Assembly (NCBI RefSeq): GCF_002994745.2
Contig: NC_037091.1
Location: 2,907,501 to 2,971,500 of the forward strand
Length of the DNA: 64,000 nucleotides
Reading direction: 5' to 3'
From: Rosa chinensis
Taxonomy: Eukaryota; Streptophyta; Magnoliopsida; Rosales; Rosaceae
Made by a program: the position numbers and the translations under genes. Shown here in pieces: positions 11,277 to 23,503 of this stretch. The notes beneath the pieces were generated by a model. It was not told the DNA's origin, did no database searches, and saw nothing but the letters and a program-made list of their open reading frames with translations. Each line of letters opens with the position of its first letter. Positions within the stretch are counted from its first letter, which is position 1.

Positions 11277-11873
11277 ACTCGACACTTCATTAGTCATAAA
11301 GAGTTGGAAGTTGAGTAAAGAATCTGTTGTCTTGAATTATCACCCGAAGCACCTGATAGGAAGGAAGAGAATAAACTAATTTAACTGCCTCCCAGAGACC
11401 CACCTTGTGTGATTTGAGCTACTCTTCGACCATGAAGTTTTCACTGACTTTCGCCTATCAGGAGGAGAGTTCTCTTTTTGAACTGGCATGACTGATCAGT
11501 TTTGTAATTTGTAGGATCATGTTTTCATCCTTAGCTCAATGTCGGATGTTTCTAGGGTCAAGATGCAGAGTTGCACTCAGCCATTTTCACTGTTTTAACT
11601 CTTATGTATAAAGTTTGTATGCGGTACCAATCTCTGTTCCAAGAGATCGAGCTTATTGTACGTGTTGAAGGAAAGTACCCCCTTCAACATTTTGTAGCCA
11701 CGGAGCAGTGTGTCATGTAATCTATTGTGCTTTTGTTTATATTTGGCCAACGGACGCTGACAAAAACGTATTGCAACTAGTTCAGTTGATGTAGCTATCG
11801 GAGTATATTTTCTGGAGTACTCTAGAGCTGTTAAAATTGATGAATGGTTTACTCTTCACAACCACTTTAGGCA
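11277..11873 (+). other. 3' UTR and downstream region of the PEAPOD gene
   Basis: This AT-rich non-coding stretch follows the stop codon of the PEAPOD gene and presumably contains its 3' UTR. I see no further gene or repeat before the solo LTR that starts at 11879. Confidence 0.4.
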
Positions 11874-12368
11874 ATCTCTGACGCAGTCGGATTGATAATT
11901 AGGTTTACCAGCAATAAACCTAAGCAAAGGATTCTAGAGTCCACCAGAGATAAAAAGAATAATCTCAATTTTATTGATAAAAGATGATAAGATCCGTTCT
12001 GCAGCCTTAAGGCGGCTTATTTATAAGAAAATAAACCCTAGGGTGACTAACAATGGAACTCTAAAGCCCATGGGTAAAAACGAAAACAACCCAAAAATAA
12101 CTAGAAAAACCAAAATGCCGAAAAATAGAAAAATGCAGTTTTAAGGCCCTAAACGACCCCGAAAGCCCGAAAAAGGTCACAAGTGGTCACAAGTCGTGGC
12201 GAAGCACGAGTTTGATTTCTGGCACGATTCCCTTTCCGGAAAGGTAAGATGCGTCCCAATCGGACTCCGGAAGCCCATTTCACGTCTACTAGTCACTTTT
12301 CGTTTTCCACCTTTAGCACGATCCAATTGTTCTTCAAATTGGACCGCCATCTGTTCTGCATCAATCTC
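11874..12368 (-). mobile_element. Solo LTR, copy 1 (5-bp TSD ATCTC)
   Basis: The element 11879-12363 (485 bp) begins TGACGCAG and ends TCTGCATCA, with canonical TG...CA termini. It is flanked by the perfect 5-bp repeat ATCTC at 11874-11878 and 12364-12368. Read on the minus strand it has a TATAAATA box (within 12016-12027) followed by an AATAAA signal, the order expected of an LTR promoter and polyadenylation region. No internal retroelement sequence remains, so it is a solo LTR left by recombination. A second copy lies at 23509-23945. It ends 300 bp before the first ARD start codon. Confidence 0.85.
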
Positions 12369-12662
12369 GGTCATTCGTAGTATGTAAGAACTTCGATATG
12401 ACTCATGTAACCTCTAATTTCATTTTAAAAAGGCACATTCCAGAATAATGATACAAACAGCGGAATAAAATTGTGAACAAAATTTTCCAAAAGGATGGTG
12501 TCCACGAGCAACCAAAGTAAAACAAACCAGACAAGTGGCACAACGTGACAATAGCATCCAAAAAACTGAGTGCACAAAAAATCAAGTGTAAACGACACAA
12601 ATCTTCTCTTATGTGGTCTCTGATATCCATCGAAAAGCCAATGCTGAAAAATTGAGTCAACC

Positions 12663-13911
12663 ATGGCGATGGAGGTGAGTTCTTGATAATATTACTATTG
12701 CTTTATAACTTTGTGATATACTGAATAATGGGTTGATTTTACTTTGATTTATTTAATGGAAGCAGGCATGGTTCATGGATGAGAGCGATGCAGACCCGAG
12801 GCTTCCTCACCATCTGAACCCCAAAGAGTTTGTTCCTCTGGACTATTTGGCAGGTTATTTTCTTGACCTTTCTCTTTACATTAAGCAAAAGATTTAACTA
12901 TCCAGTTAAATTAGTCTTGTTAATCTTGTAATAAGTAGTTACTAAACAAGGTTGGTGGTGGTGTTGCAGAGCTGGGTGTGCTCTACTGGCACTTGAACCC
13001 CAAGGACTATGAGAACGATGAACAACTGCGCCAGATAAGAGAAACCAGGCGATATAATTACATGGTATTTGTCAATACTTTTCAATTCTGAGTATTTGAG
13101 AAAGTTTTTTTTGCTCATATTTTATTGTGTTATCAAATAGGATTTGCTTGATATATGCCCGGAGAAATTGGAGAACTATGAGGACAAGCTGAAGAACTTC
13201 TACACTGAGCACATTCATGGTGATGAAGAGATACGTTACTGTTTAGAAGGATGCGGGTACTTTGATGTCCGAGACAAGGATGACCGTTGGATTAGAATCT
13301 GGATTAAGGCCGGTGATCTTATCATTTTACCTGCCGGAATTTACCACAGGTTCACCCTGGATACCAGCAACTATATCAAGGTAAGAGATTATAGTGCTGA
13401 AATTTGATCACCTAATAATGTGGCACGGTCGCAATACCCTAATAATTCGAAGCACGTTAATAATTCGAAGCACGTAGAATCTTAATTGAGAATTAAAATA
13501 ACAAATGAAACATCAGTGCATCAAAAATTAAATATTTAGGTAATAGATAAACAATGTATATATCTAGTTAAAATGCGGCTACCTTCATGTAGAACCTCAT
13601 TTTGAATGTAAATGTAGACATTGTAGGCTCAACATTGAAGTATGGATTAACTTTGAGCGAGAGAGCTTATACTATGTTAGACAACCACCAAAGCCTAAAA
13701 GCTTAATCAAACTATAAGACCATCGAGATTTCTGAATGTTTGGTTGATTTGATTGATTCATATATACATTGGTATCATGCAGTTGATGAGGTTGTTTGTG
13801 GGAGAGCCTGTGTGGACTGCTTACAATCGACCGCAGGAAGAACATCCGGCTAGGAAGGAGTACATTGAGAGCTTCACTAAGAAAGTTGGAGTGGCATTGG
13901 AAGCTCATTAA
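12663..13911 (+). CDS. ARD: Acireductone dioxygenase, copy 1
   Basis: Five exons: 12663-12674, 12766-12853, 12970-13064, 13141-13380 and 13783-13911, giving 187 residues, the usual family size. It is a cupin-fold metalloenzyme of the methionine salvage (Yang) cycle, converting 1,2-dihydroxy-3-keto-5-methylthiopentene to the 2-keto acid of methionine and formate (Fe form). The metal ligands are all present: H89 and H91 (EHIHGDEE), E95, and H134 (PAGIYHRF). The start is the first ATG after a plausible leader and gives the short N-terminus MAME. Exon 4 is a single 240-nt exon, whereas the two neighbouring copies split the same region into 115 + 125 nt. The C-terminus ([10 protein letters not shown]) also differs from the neighbours. 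It looks fully functional. Confidence 0.94.
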
Positions 13912-15156
13912 AGGGCTTCTTCCACTGTTCTTACAAGTCTTTGTGTTATGGGAAAGATCGTCTAGATTGAAGCTTTATATATGCAGTTTGAAAGTTCCCT
14001 TGGACCTTTCAACAAAATGTATGTAATAATGAAAATCTCATTACTCTTCTCAATATGTAAGTTGGACTTTGGGTTTTTGTCTCTTACATGGTTTTGCTCT
14101 CTACTTTTTCCTTTACTTCATTTTTTCTACAAAGATAAGATTGCCAAGGTCGGAATTTGACCCGATTTGTGCAAATTGTTCATATCTAAACAGCTCACCG
14201 AATTTGTGAGACAGAGAGCTTGACCTGTCACAATGGGATTCACATTCCAAAAGATTTTTGATACCATCAAATGCCATTTTGGCATATGAACGAAGATTTT
14301 CTTGTGAAGAATGTTTGTTTGACTTTGGCTATTAAGCTATTCAGTAATCAATGGTCTAAACCAGCAGTATCGACTTCCATATAAACAAATGTTAACTAGT
14401 ATTATCAGGGATTTGACAACCTCAGACAGCATGAAAGGGGAGGGAAGAACTATCTTACAATCAGCAACAAATTATATTCCATTCACACCATTTAAAGTTC
14501 CTACCCCAACCTAGAAAATTTGGAAAATAATTATATTAAAAGGATTAAATTGACACTATCCGAATTTAACATTGAAGAACCAACTTTGCGTAGAAGTACC
14601 GATATGCCATACTTAGATAATGAGCTCTAAATTATATCGAACAATATCTTACATCTTAAATCAACACGAATCACAAAAACATTAACTCAATATAGAGAGT
14701 GGTGATTTCTGACCAGTTACTTAAACAGGAGATGGTATGAAGTTATTACGAAATGCGCACCTATTTTTATATAACCAGTTCTAAATCATATCAAACGATA
14801 TCGGACTTAAACTCAAACTCGATACACATTATTTAACTCGGTAGAGAGTGATGACTTCTGACCGGTTATTTAAATTAGATATGTTGTAAACTTGCCATGA
14901 ACATATACGACTTAATTTACGTGAAAATTACTTGGGACTGGTTTTCAGCTTCCTATGGGCTATGACGCAAAACGGCGACTTGTACCATTCAATTAACCTG
15001 GCTCCAAAAGGGTGATTACGGAAACGTAGGACGGGCATTTTCGTCTTTTAACATCTCCCAACTCCATTTTAAAGAGGCCCTGGAACGCGCGTAGTCTCAG
15101 AGCCTTGTTTTGTTTTCCAGGGATCGACTTCAGGCAAGCACAAAACAAAAGCAGTT
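13912..15156 (+). other. Intergenic region between ARD copies 1 and 2
   Basis: This is non-coding DNA holding the 3' UTR of ARD copy 1 and the promoter and 5' UTR of copy 2. It aligns by eye, with small indels, to 18020-19261, the equivalent stretch before copy 3. It is part of the duplicated unit. Note the shared string GGGATTTGACAACCTCAGAC at about 14409 and 18485. Confidence 0.6.
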
Positions 15157-17422
15157 ATGGTTGCCCCCCAAAAGGTAAAACCTTCCCAAATTCGATTTTG
15201 GGTTTCTTCGGGAAATCGAAAGTTTTAATCTTTTTGCCGGGAAAGTTTTCTTATTGCAAAACAGCTAGAGTAGAAATTTTATGTCTTTGATTGATTTATT
15301 TCCCCTTCTTTGATTGTTTTGAACACTATTATGTATACATTGTTATCTAATTTAACAAGTTAGTATTTGAGGGTTTTAACTTGATTATATATGTTTATGG
15401 TTAGAATTTTCAAGCTGAATGCATGAATAATAGCTAAGTAGTACTGATGAGAAAGGTTCATGATTTGATTGGAAAAGGATTGAGCATAGTCTATAACATT
15501 AGATTGGGGTGTTTTTAGTTTAGAGTTGGAATCTGTTTCAGCATCTTGATGTTGACAGTTGGGATTTTCGATGTTGGATTTGATTGTTATTATGATTGCT
15601 GAAGCAGTAGTTTATATTTGAAAGAAGCAAAAGCGTTTTCGTGATGTATTTTGTGTTATCTTGACATATACAGGACCCGAGAGAGGAAGTCATTCAAGCA
15701 TGGTACATGGATGATAGTGATGAGGACCAGAGACTACCCCATCACCGCGAGCCCAAGGAATTTGTATCCCTGGACCAACTTTCTGGTGAGCATTTTTAGG
15801 GAACAAATTCATTTGAAGAGATTATGATTGTGTTTTAGTATATCCAAAACCCATGTATTAGAGAAACTGAGGGTGTGGCACCTCCTGACGATAAGTTAAA
15901 CTAACATGGGTTTGTGTTTTGTACCATCTATAAAGTAGACTGCTAGATGTATCTATAACCAGATGATACTAGTTAATCTATTTAAATTTTGGAGAGCTAA
16001 TTATGTTAATTACGTTGACCTTCCAGAGCTTGGGGTTCTCAGCTGGCGTTTAGATGCTGATAACTATGAAACCGATGAGGAGTTGAAGAAGATTCGTGAT
16101 GACCGTGGTTACTCCTACATGGTTTGTCACGCTAACTGGAGGCGTTTATTTTTTTATTTTTTTTTTTGAGTTGATTGTGTAATCAACCTAAACTTGAAAT
16201 GTAACTGGTCTTTTTCTCGCTTCCTCATTATTACGAATCAAGAACTAATTTGCAAATCGGCGCTATAACTCTCTCTTCACAGTGATTTGTATGATTAAGT
16301 TGATATTGTTTTCCCCTTTGCTAGGACTTCTGTGAGGTTTGCCCTGAAAAGCTTCCAAATTATGAGGAGAAGATAAAGAACTTCTTTGAGGAACATCTTC
16401 ACACTGATGAGGAGATCCGCTATGCTGTGGCAGGAAGTGGTGGGATTAATTATGCTTTATCCTGTTTTGCTGTCCCATATTTATCTGCCTGTTCAGACAG
16501 GTGACTTTTTACTTTCTTGTGAAGGTTATTTTGATGTTAGGGACTGTAACGAACGCTGGATTCGTGTATGGCTGAAAAAGGGTGGATTGATTGTTTTGCC
16601 TGCTGGAATTTATCACCGCTTTACTTTGGACACAGACAACTACATAAAGGTATCGTTTCAATGCTTGCAAATATTTTTGTTCAACTTTCTTTTTCCTGTT
16701 CTGTCATCTCCAAGGAAGTCAAGTTTTGAGATGCCCTATACTCACAACAAGACAACTTAAGCATGATGCAGCACTGACTATTTAATAAGAATATATTTGT
16801 GGGATGATCTTAAATGTGTAAACCAGGATGGGGATTTGCCTATCCTCTTCTTCATTTTCTTTCTTTTTTGAATAAACACAGTTTTTTATCCTGCTATGCC
16901 TCCCTATTGAACAATTCTGTGTGCTTCATGTTCATAATTTCCCAGTAGTAGACTGCAACATAGGACAGCTGAGAGGTAGTGACACTGTTAAGTGACCGGC
17001 AATTGCACTTGCTAGACAAATTATGGATTTGTTTACACAAGTGCACTACTTATAGTGTAGGCATGTGATTTCCTTTGCTGGACATGTTTAACATCTCTGT
17101 CTGCAATATAGTGTCAATTGAGAAGTCAGTCTATGTTCCTTACAGTAGTCAATATCTTAAATTCATGGGTAGACCTTCTGAAAAATATGTTCAACATATG
17201 GCAGGCAATGCGGCTTTTCAGTGGTGATCCAATTTGGACTCCATTCAATCGCCCTCATGACGATCTTCCAGCAAGGTATGGTTCTGTAGTCCTTACTTGT
17301 GTGCAACCAGTCAATAGATTTGATACCCTTTGAGTCTCTTACAATGGGACCTTACTTGCAGGAAGGAGTACCTCAAAGCTTTTGTGGATAAAGAAGCTGG
17401 TGAACATGCAGTTGCAGCCTGA
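15157..17422 (+). CDS. ARD: Acireductone dioxygenase, copy 2
   Basis: Seven exons: 15157-15174, 15674-15785, 16027-16121, 16325-16439, 16525-16649, 17205-17275 and 17362-17422, giving 198 residues starting MVAPQKDPREE. It has the same methionine-salvage role as copy 1. The ligand residues are H99, H101, E105 (EHLHTDEE) and H144 (AGIYHRF). The splice phases match copy 3 exactly. The intron between exons 4 and 5 is only 85 nt and is absent from copy 1. An AATAAA lies about 115 nt after the stop. About eleven residues differ from copy 3, none at a metal ligand. It appears intact and functional. Confidence 0.94.
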
Positions 17423-17769
17423 AATCTGGCTTTTGCTCTATAAATAATGTACAGTGTTTTGGGTTTGATAAATATGTATCATGACAGATGTGCCTGGTGG
17501 CTCCATAGTGTTGCCTAAAATGCTTGTATTGTAGAAGCAATAAATTCCGATTATTATGTGTTGATCAACTGGACTATTATATATCTATACCTAACTTTAA
17601 AAATGAGTAATTGCATAGTTTTTCCTTGTGAAAGAGAAGGTAGTTGAGCCTCAATGTCTCTCATAGTCGCTTCATTATGTGTCGTACGATAGAAGATAAG
17701 TTTCTTTGTTGGAATTTATGGTCCGGAATCATGTTTCAACGACTTAATTCCTTACAATACCAAATGATA

Positions 17770-18165
17770 TTGCACGGTGCAACCCACTGTGGAAGTATGG
17801 ATTAACCATGAGCGAGAGAGCTCATACCATGTTAGACGACCATCAAAGCCTAAAAGCTTAATCAAATAATATGGATATCGAGATTTCTGAATGTTTGATT
17901 GATTCATTCGTTGGTATCATGCAGTTGATGAGGTTGTTTGTGGGAGAGCCTGTATGGACTGCTTACAATCGACCACAGGAAGAACATCCAGCTAGGAAGG
18001 AGTACATTGAGAGAAGGGCTTCTTCTACTGTTCTTACAAAGTCTTAGTATTATGGTAAAGATCGTCTGGATTGAAGCTTTTTATATGCAGTTTGAAAGTT
18101 CCCTTGGACCTTTCAACAAAATATATGTGATAATGAAAATCTCATTACTTTTTTCAATATGAAGT
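17770..18165 (+). pseudogene. Orphan last exon of ARD copy 1 (duplication footprint)
   Basis: This stretch matches 13630-14056, that is the end of intron 4, exon 5 and the 3' UTR of ARD copy 1. The exon piece starts at 17923 after an intact ATCATGCAG acceptor and reads [20 protein letters not shown] as in copy 1. About 36 nt that encode the last residues and stop are deleted after TACATTGAGAG, so the native C-terminus is lost. No upstream ARD exons precede it. It is the left end of a tandemly duplicated unit and not a gene in its own right, although it could still serve as an alternative terminal exon. Confidence 0.85.
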
Positions 18166-19261
18166 TGGACTCTGCTTTGGTGTTTATGTCTTACATGGTT
18201 TTGCTCTCTACTTTTTCGTTTTCTTCGTTTTTTCTACAAGGATAAGATTGTCAAAGCAAATTGTTCATATCTGAACAGCAGACCAAATTTGTGAAACAGA
18301 GAGCTTGCCCTGTCACAATGGGATTCACATTCCAAAAGAATTTTGATACGTACCATCAAATGCCATTTGGCATATATGAACGAAGATAGAATGATTGTTT
18401 GACTTTGGCTATTAAGCTATTCAGTCAATGGTCTAAACCAGCAGTATCGACTTTCATTAAACAAATGTTAACCAGAATTATCAGGGATTTGACAACCTCA
18501 GACAGCATGAAAGGACGGAAGCACTAAGAATAGCCATACATTCAGCACAAATTAGCTACCAAAAAACAAAAAAATTACATTCCATTCATACTATTTAGTT
18601 TCTACACCAATCCAACCTCAATTTTCTGAAAATAATTATATTGAAATGACTAAAATGACACTATCCGAATTTAACATTAAAGAACCAACTTTGTATAGAA
18701 GTACCGATATGCCTACTTAGATAATGAGCGCTTAATCATATCGAACAATATTGAACCTCGTAACTCGACACAAATTGTTTTACTCAACAGAGAGTGGTGA
18801 TTTCCAACTAATTACTTAAACAAGAGATGGTGTAGAGTTATCATGAGATATATACTTACTTATATAATCAGTTCTAAATCATATCCAACGATCTCTAACC
18901 TCTTTTCAAACTTGACACACATTGTTTAACTCGATAAAAAATGATGATTTCCGACCGGTTATTCTAGTTAGATATGTTGTCAATTTGCTATGAACATATA
19001 CGACTTAATTTACGAGAAATATACTTTGGGACTCGTTAGCTTCCTATGACGCAAAACCACGACTTGTACTCGGCAGATTCAATTAACCTGGACACAGCAC
19101 AAAAAGGGTGATTGCGGAAACGTAGGACGGGCATTTTCGTCTTTTGACATCTCCGAACTTCACTTTTTAAGAGGGCCTGGAATTCTGGAACACGCGTAGT
19201 CTCAAAGCCTTGTTTAGCTTTCCAGGGATCGACTTCAGGCAAACACAAAACAAAAGCAGCC

Positions 19262-21512
19262 ATGGTTGCCCCCCAAAAGGTAAAGCCTCCCCAAATTCGA
19301 TTTTGGGTTTCTCCGGGAAATCGAAAGTTTTGATCTTTTTGCCGGGAAAGTTTTCTAATTGCAAAACAGAGCAGAAATTTTATGTCTTTGATTGATTTGT
19401 TCCCCCTTCTTCGATTGTTTTGAATACTATTATGTTCAGATTGTTATCCAATTTAACAAGTAAGGATTTGTGGGTTTTAGTTTAATTATATATGTTTATG
19501 GTTAGAATTTTGAAGCTGAATGCATGATTAATAGCTAAGTAGTGATGAGAAAGCTTCATGATTTGATTGGAAAAGGATTGAACATAGTTATAGAGTTGGA
19601 ATCTGTTTCAGCATCTTGGTGTTGACAGTTGGGATTTTGGATTTTGGATTGATTGTTATTATGATTGCTGAAGCAGTAGTTTATATTTGAAAGAAGCAAA
19701 AGCGTTTTCGTGATATGTTTTGTGTTATCTTGACATATACAGGACCCGAGAGAGGAAGTCATTCAAGCATGGTACATGGATGATAGTGATGAGGACCAGA
19801 GACTCCCCCATCACCGCGAGCCCAAGGAATTTGTATCCCTGGACCAACTTGCTGGTGAGCATTTTTAGGGAACAAATTCATTTGAAGAGATTATGATTGT
19901 GTTTTAGTATATCCAAAACCAATGTACTAGAGAAACTGAGGTGGCGATTAGTTAAACTAACGTAGGTTTATGTTTTATACCATCTATAAAGTAGACTACT
20001 AGATGTATCTTTAACCAGATGATACTGGTTAATCTATTTAAATTTTGGAGAGCTAATTATGTTAATTACGTTGACCTTCCAGAGCTTGGGGTTCTCAGCT
20101 GGCGTTTAGATGCTGATAACTATGAAACAGATGAGGAGTTGAAGAAGATTCGTGAAGAACGTGGTTACTCCTACATGGTTTGTCACATTAACTTGAGGCT
20201 TTTATTTTTAGTTTTATTTTTTATTTTTTTTTTTTTTTATTTTTTTTTCTTCTTCTGTTGATTGTTTAATCAACCTAAACCTAAACTTGAAATGTAACTG
20301 ATCTTTTTCTCGTTTCCTTATTATTACGAATCAAGTACTAATTTGCAAATTGGTTATAACTCTCTCTTCACAGTTATTCGTATGATTAACTTGATATTGT
20401 TCTCCCCTTTGCTAGGACTTCTGTGAGGTTTGCCCTGAAAAGCTTCCAAATTATGAGGAGAAGATAAAGAACTTCTTTGAGGAACATCTTCACACTGATG
20501 AGGAGATCCGCTATGCTGTGGCAGGAAGTGGTATATTAATTATGCTTTATCCTGTTTTGTTGTCCCATATTTATCTGCCTGTTCAGACATGTGACTTTTT
20601 ACTTTCTTGTGAAGGTTATTTTGATGTTAGGGACTGTAACGAACGCTGGATTCGTGTATGGGTGAAAAAGGGTGGAATGATTGTTTTGCCTGCTGGAATT
20701 TATCACCGCTTTACTTTGGACACAGACAACTACATAAAGGTATCGTTTCAATGCTTGCCAATCTTTTTGTTCACTTTTCTTTTTCTTGTTCCATCATCTC
20801 CAAGGAAGTGAAGTTTTGAGATGCCCTATAATCACTAGAAGACCACTTAAGCGTGATGGAGCACTGACTATTTAATAAGCATTTATTTGTGGGATGATCT
20901 TAAATGTGTAGACCAGGATGGGGATTTGCCTATCCTTTTCTTCATTTTCTTTCTTTTTTGAATAAACACATAGTTTTTTTATCCTGTTATGCCTCCCTAT
21001 TGAACATTTCTGTGTACTTCATGTTCATAATTTCCCAATAGTAGGCTTGCAACATAGGACACCTGAGAGACACTGTTAAGTGACTGCACTTGCACATGCT
21101 AGACAAATTATGGATTTGTTTACACAAGTGCACCATTTAGAGTGTAGGCATGTGTTGATTTTCTTTGCCTTGGACATGTTTAACATCTGTCTGCAATATA
21201 GTTCCAATTGAGAAGTCAGTCTATGTTCCTTACAGTAGTCAATATCTTAAATTCATGGGTAGACCTTCTGAAAAATATGTTCAATATATGACAGGCAATG
21301 CGGCTTTTCATTGGTGATCCAATTTGGACTCCATTCAATCGCCCTCATGATGATCTTCCAGCAAGGTATGGTTCTGTTGTCCTTATTTATGTGCAAACAG
21401 TCAATAGATTTGATACCCTTTAAGTCTCTTACAATGGGAACTTACCTGCAGGAAGGAGTACCTCAATACTTTTGTGCATAAAGAAGCTAGTGAACATGCA
21501 GTTTCAGCCTGA
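19262..21512 (+). CDS. ARD: Acireductone dioxygenase, copy 3
   Basis: Seven exons: 19262-19279, 19743-19854, 20083-20177, 20416-20530, 20615-20739, 21295-21365 and 21452-21512, giving 198 residues. Exon lengths equal those of copy 2, and the metal ligands (EHLHTDEE and AGIYHRF) are kept. Substitutions include D to E pairs in REERG, V/M changes in VKKGGM, I for S in RLFIGD, and several in the tail ([15 protein letters not shown]). The cluster of changes in the C-terminal tail suggests weaker constraint there. The promoter and 5' UTR copy that of gene 2. AATAAA lies at about 21633. It is likely functional, and is the younger product of the local duplication. Confidence 0.93.
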
Positions 21513-21899
21513 AATCTGGCTTTTGCTCTATAAATAATGTACCATGTTTTGGGTTTGATAAATATATCTGTATCATGTCAGATGTGCCTGGTGGCTCCAT
21601 GGTGTTGCCTAAAATGCTTGTATTGTAGAAGCAATAAAATCTGATTATTATTATGTGTTGATCAACTGGATTATTATATATCTATACCTACTTCAAAAAT
21701 GAGTAATTGCATAGTTTCTCCTTGTGTGCTTTGATTTAGGAGTGACATATAAAAAGGAAAAAGAAGGTCGTTGAGCCTCAATGTCTTTCATAGTCGCTTG
21801 ATTATGTGTTGTAAGATAGACGATGAGTTGCTTTGTCAAAGGAATTTATGTTCCGGAATCATGTTTCAGTACCAAATGGAATTGCATGGTTGGTTATGA

Positions 21900-22260
21900 A
21901 AGGATGCAAGTGATTTAGACTGGTGTAGGATTAGCTTTTGTCTTCACTAGAGCCAACTTGAGTTGTGTAGTCTGCAAATTAAGAATGCTAGGACTCGTGA
22001 ATGTAAATGCTACCTTGTTGAAGAGGACTCCAATCAAATTTTGCTTTGCTTGATCACAAATAGAATCACTATTGCTGCTCAGAATAACAAAAACAAAAGA
22101 CCTGGCTGGGGCTAGCCCGCAGGTTATAACAGCAGACATTCTACAATTACAAGCTGCTAATACCGGAATTGCAGAAAGATAGAGAAGCCAAAGTAACTGC
22201 TGCAAATGTAGGCTGCTAGCTTGTTCTATGCACTGTTTTATAACTGCTGCAAATGCAGGC
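21900..22260. other. Non-coding stretch after the ARD cluster
   Basis: There is no recognisable gene. The phrase CTGCTGCAAATGCAGGCTGC recurs in diverged form at about 22195 and 22248. An open frame of 148 codons on the minus strand over this region has no recognisable domain. Confidence 0.3.
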
Positions 22261-23503
22261 TGCAAATATGAACTAGAATGGGCATGAAGGGAGAGGAAGG
22301 AATGGCTGGAAATCATCGAAATGGGAGGTCTAGGAAAGAATGCTACCTTACTCTGATTCAATTAGTTAATATCAAAGTATTAAGTAGATATCCTTTCCAT
22401 GACCTCCCGCCCAAAATTTCCAGCAAATCTCTCTCTCCCTTCGTTCTAGTTGTGCTTCATTTCCCAACCATTTTGGATTTCTTTCTTTCTGAATGGAACT
22501 GGCCAGTATAGCATTGTATATATAGGACTAAACAGAAGGTTTATGAGAGTGGGGACAGTCAAAGAACGTACTGGATTTAGTTGGAATTCTCAGTCTTCTG
22601 TGTAGGAACTGATTTTTACTGTTCAAACACGCATACCAGTCTCTGTGTCTCTTAAATATTGGAATCCAAAGTTTGGGGTATCTTTTTTCTTTCACGTAGA
22701 GCTTTTTAATTAAACACTCATATAGAAGAAAAAAGTGGTAATCCTTAACACCATACCAAGAAATCCTAGTTCAAATAAATGCCTGTGAAGTAGTTCTGTC
22801 TTGGCACTCATCTATCATTGTTCTTTGAAAATTTAGTAAAAGTATTCCAATTCATGAGTACACTTGCTTACTGTGTGCCATGCAAGATCAAGACGTTCTA
22901 AACCATTTGCCGCTTCTGTTTGCAGTATTTCTTAAATACTTCAAGCAAGTAGTGGAAATTAATACGCTATGATGATACCATGAAAATCTAAATGCGATAA
23001 ATGGAAACACAATGTGAGCAAAGAAATGCAAGAGAAAATTGAGAATTTGAACTGAAAATTTCTGAACCGACAACAGCTTTCTCATTCATTTTCAATATAC
23101 CAATCCGACGCAAATACATTAGCTTTTATTGTGAAGAACATAATCTACATGATAGCTAGAGCTCCTCTGCATGAAAGGCACGAAAAGACTTCAGCTTGTA
23201 GCTAAATGATGGATAGGGGCTGACTATATATACTGCTCAAGTTCTATTAACTGTAACAAATGGGTACACCAGCTACTGGAATCACGGTTTCTTTGATCTT
23301 TTAACTGCTCCTCCACTCCTCTCTTGTTGTGACCATAGTTCTTTCAGATTAATTTCCTTAATTGTATGCATGATCTGCAAAGCGTTGAATGGTACAAAAC
23401 TTCCAAAACGCAAGGCAACCGATTCAGGTTAATCAACATGGATTGACAGCTCTTAAGATACATAGGTACAGTCTGCTCTCTGTATATACTTGATTAACTT
23501 AAC

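Larger units (their letters stand above)
13630..21890 (+). repeat. Tandem segmental duplication of about 4.1 kb
   Basis: The unit 13630-about 17770 (end of ARD1 intron 4, ARD1 exon 5, intergenic DNA, ARD2, downstream DNA) recurs as about 17770-21890 (orphan exon, intergenic DNA, ARD3, downstream DNA). Offsets between matching points fall from 4140 (exon 5) to 4105 (start codons) to 4090 (stop codons), showing only small indels. The downstream tails (17640-17770 and 21770-21890) also match, including GGAATCATGTTTCA. This is a head-to-tail duplication as made by unequal exchange. Confidence 0.85.

Noticed and set aside
16386..16760. Continuous 124-codon frame over ARD2 exons 4-5
   Set aside because: The upstream part is out of frame with the ARD protein. 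Splicing out the 85-nt intron restores the ARD frame exactly as in copy 3, so the read-through frame is not the product.
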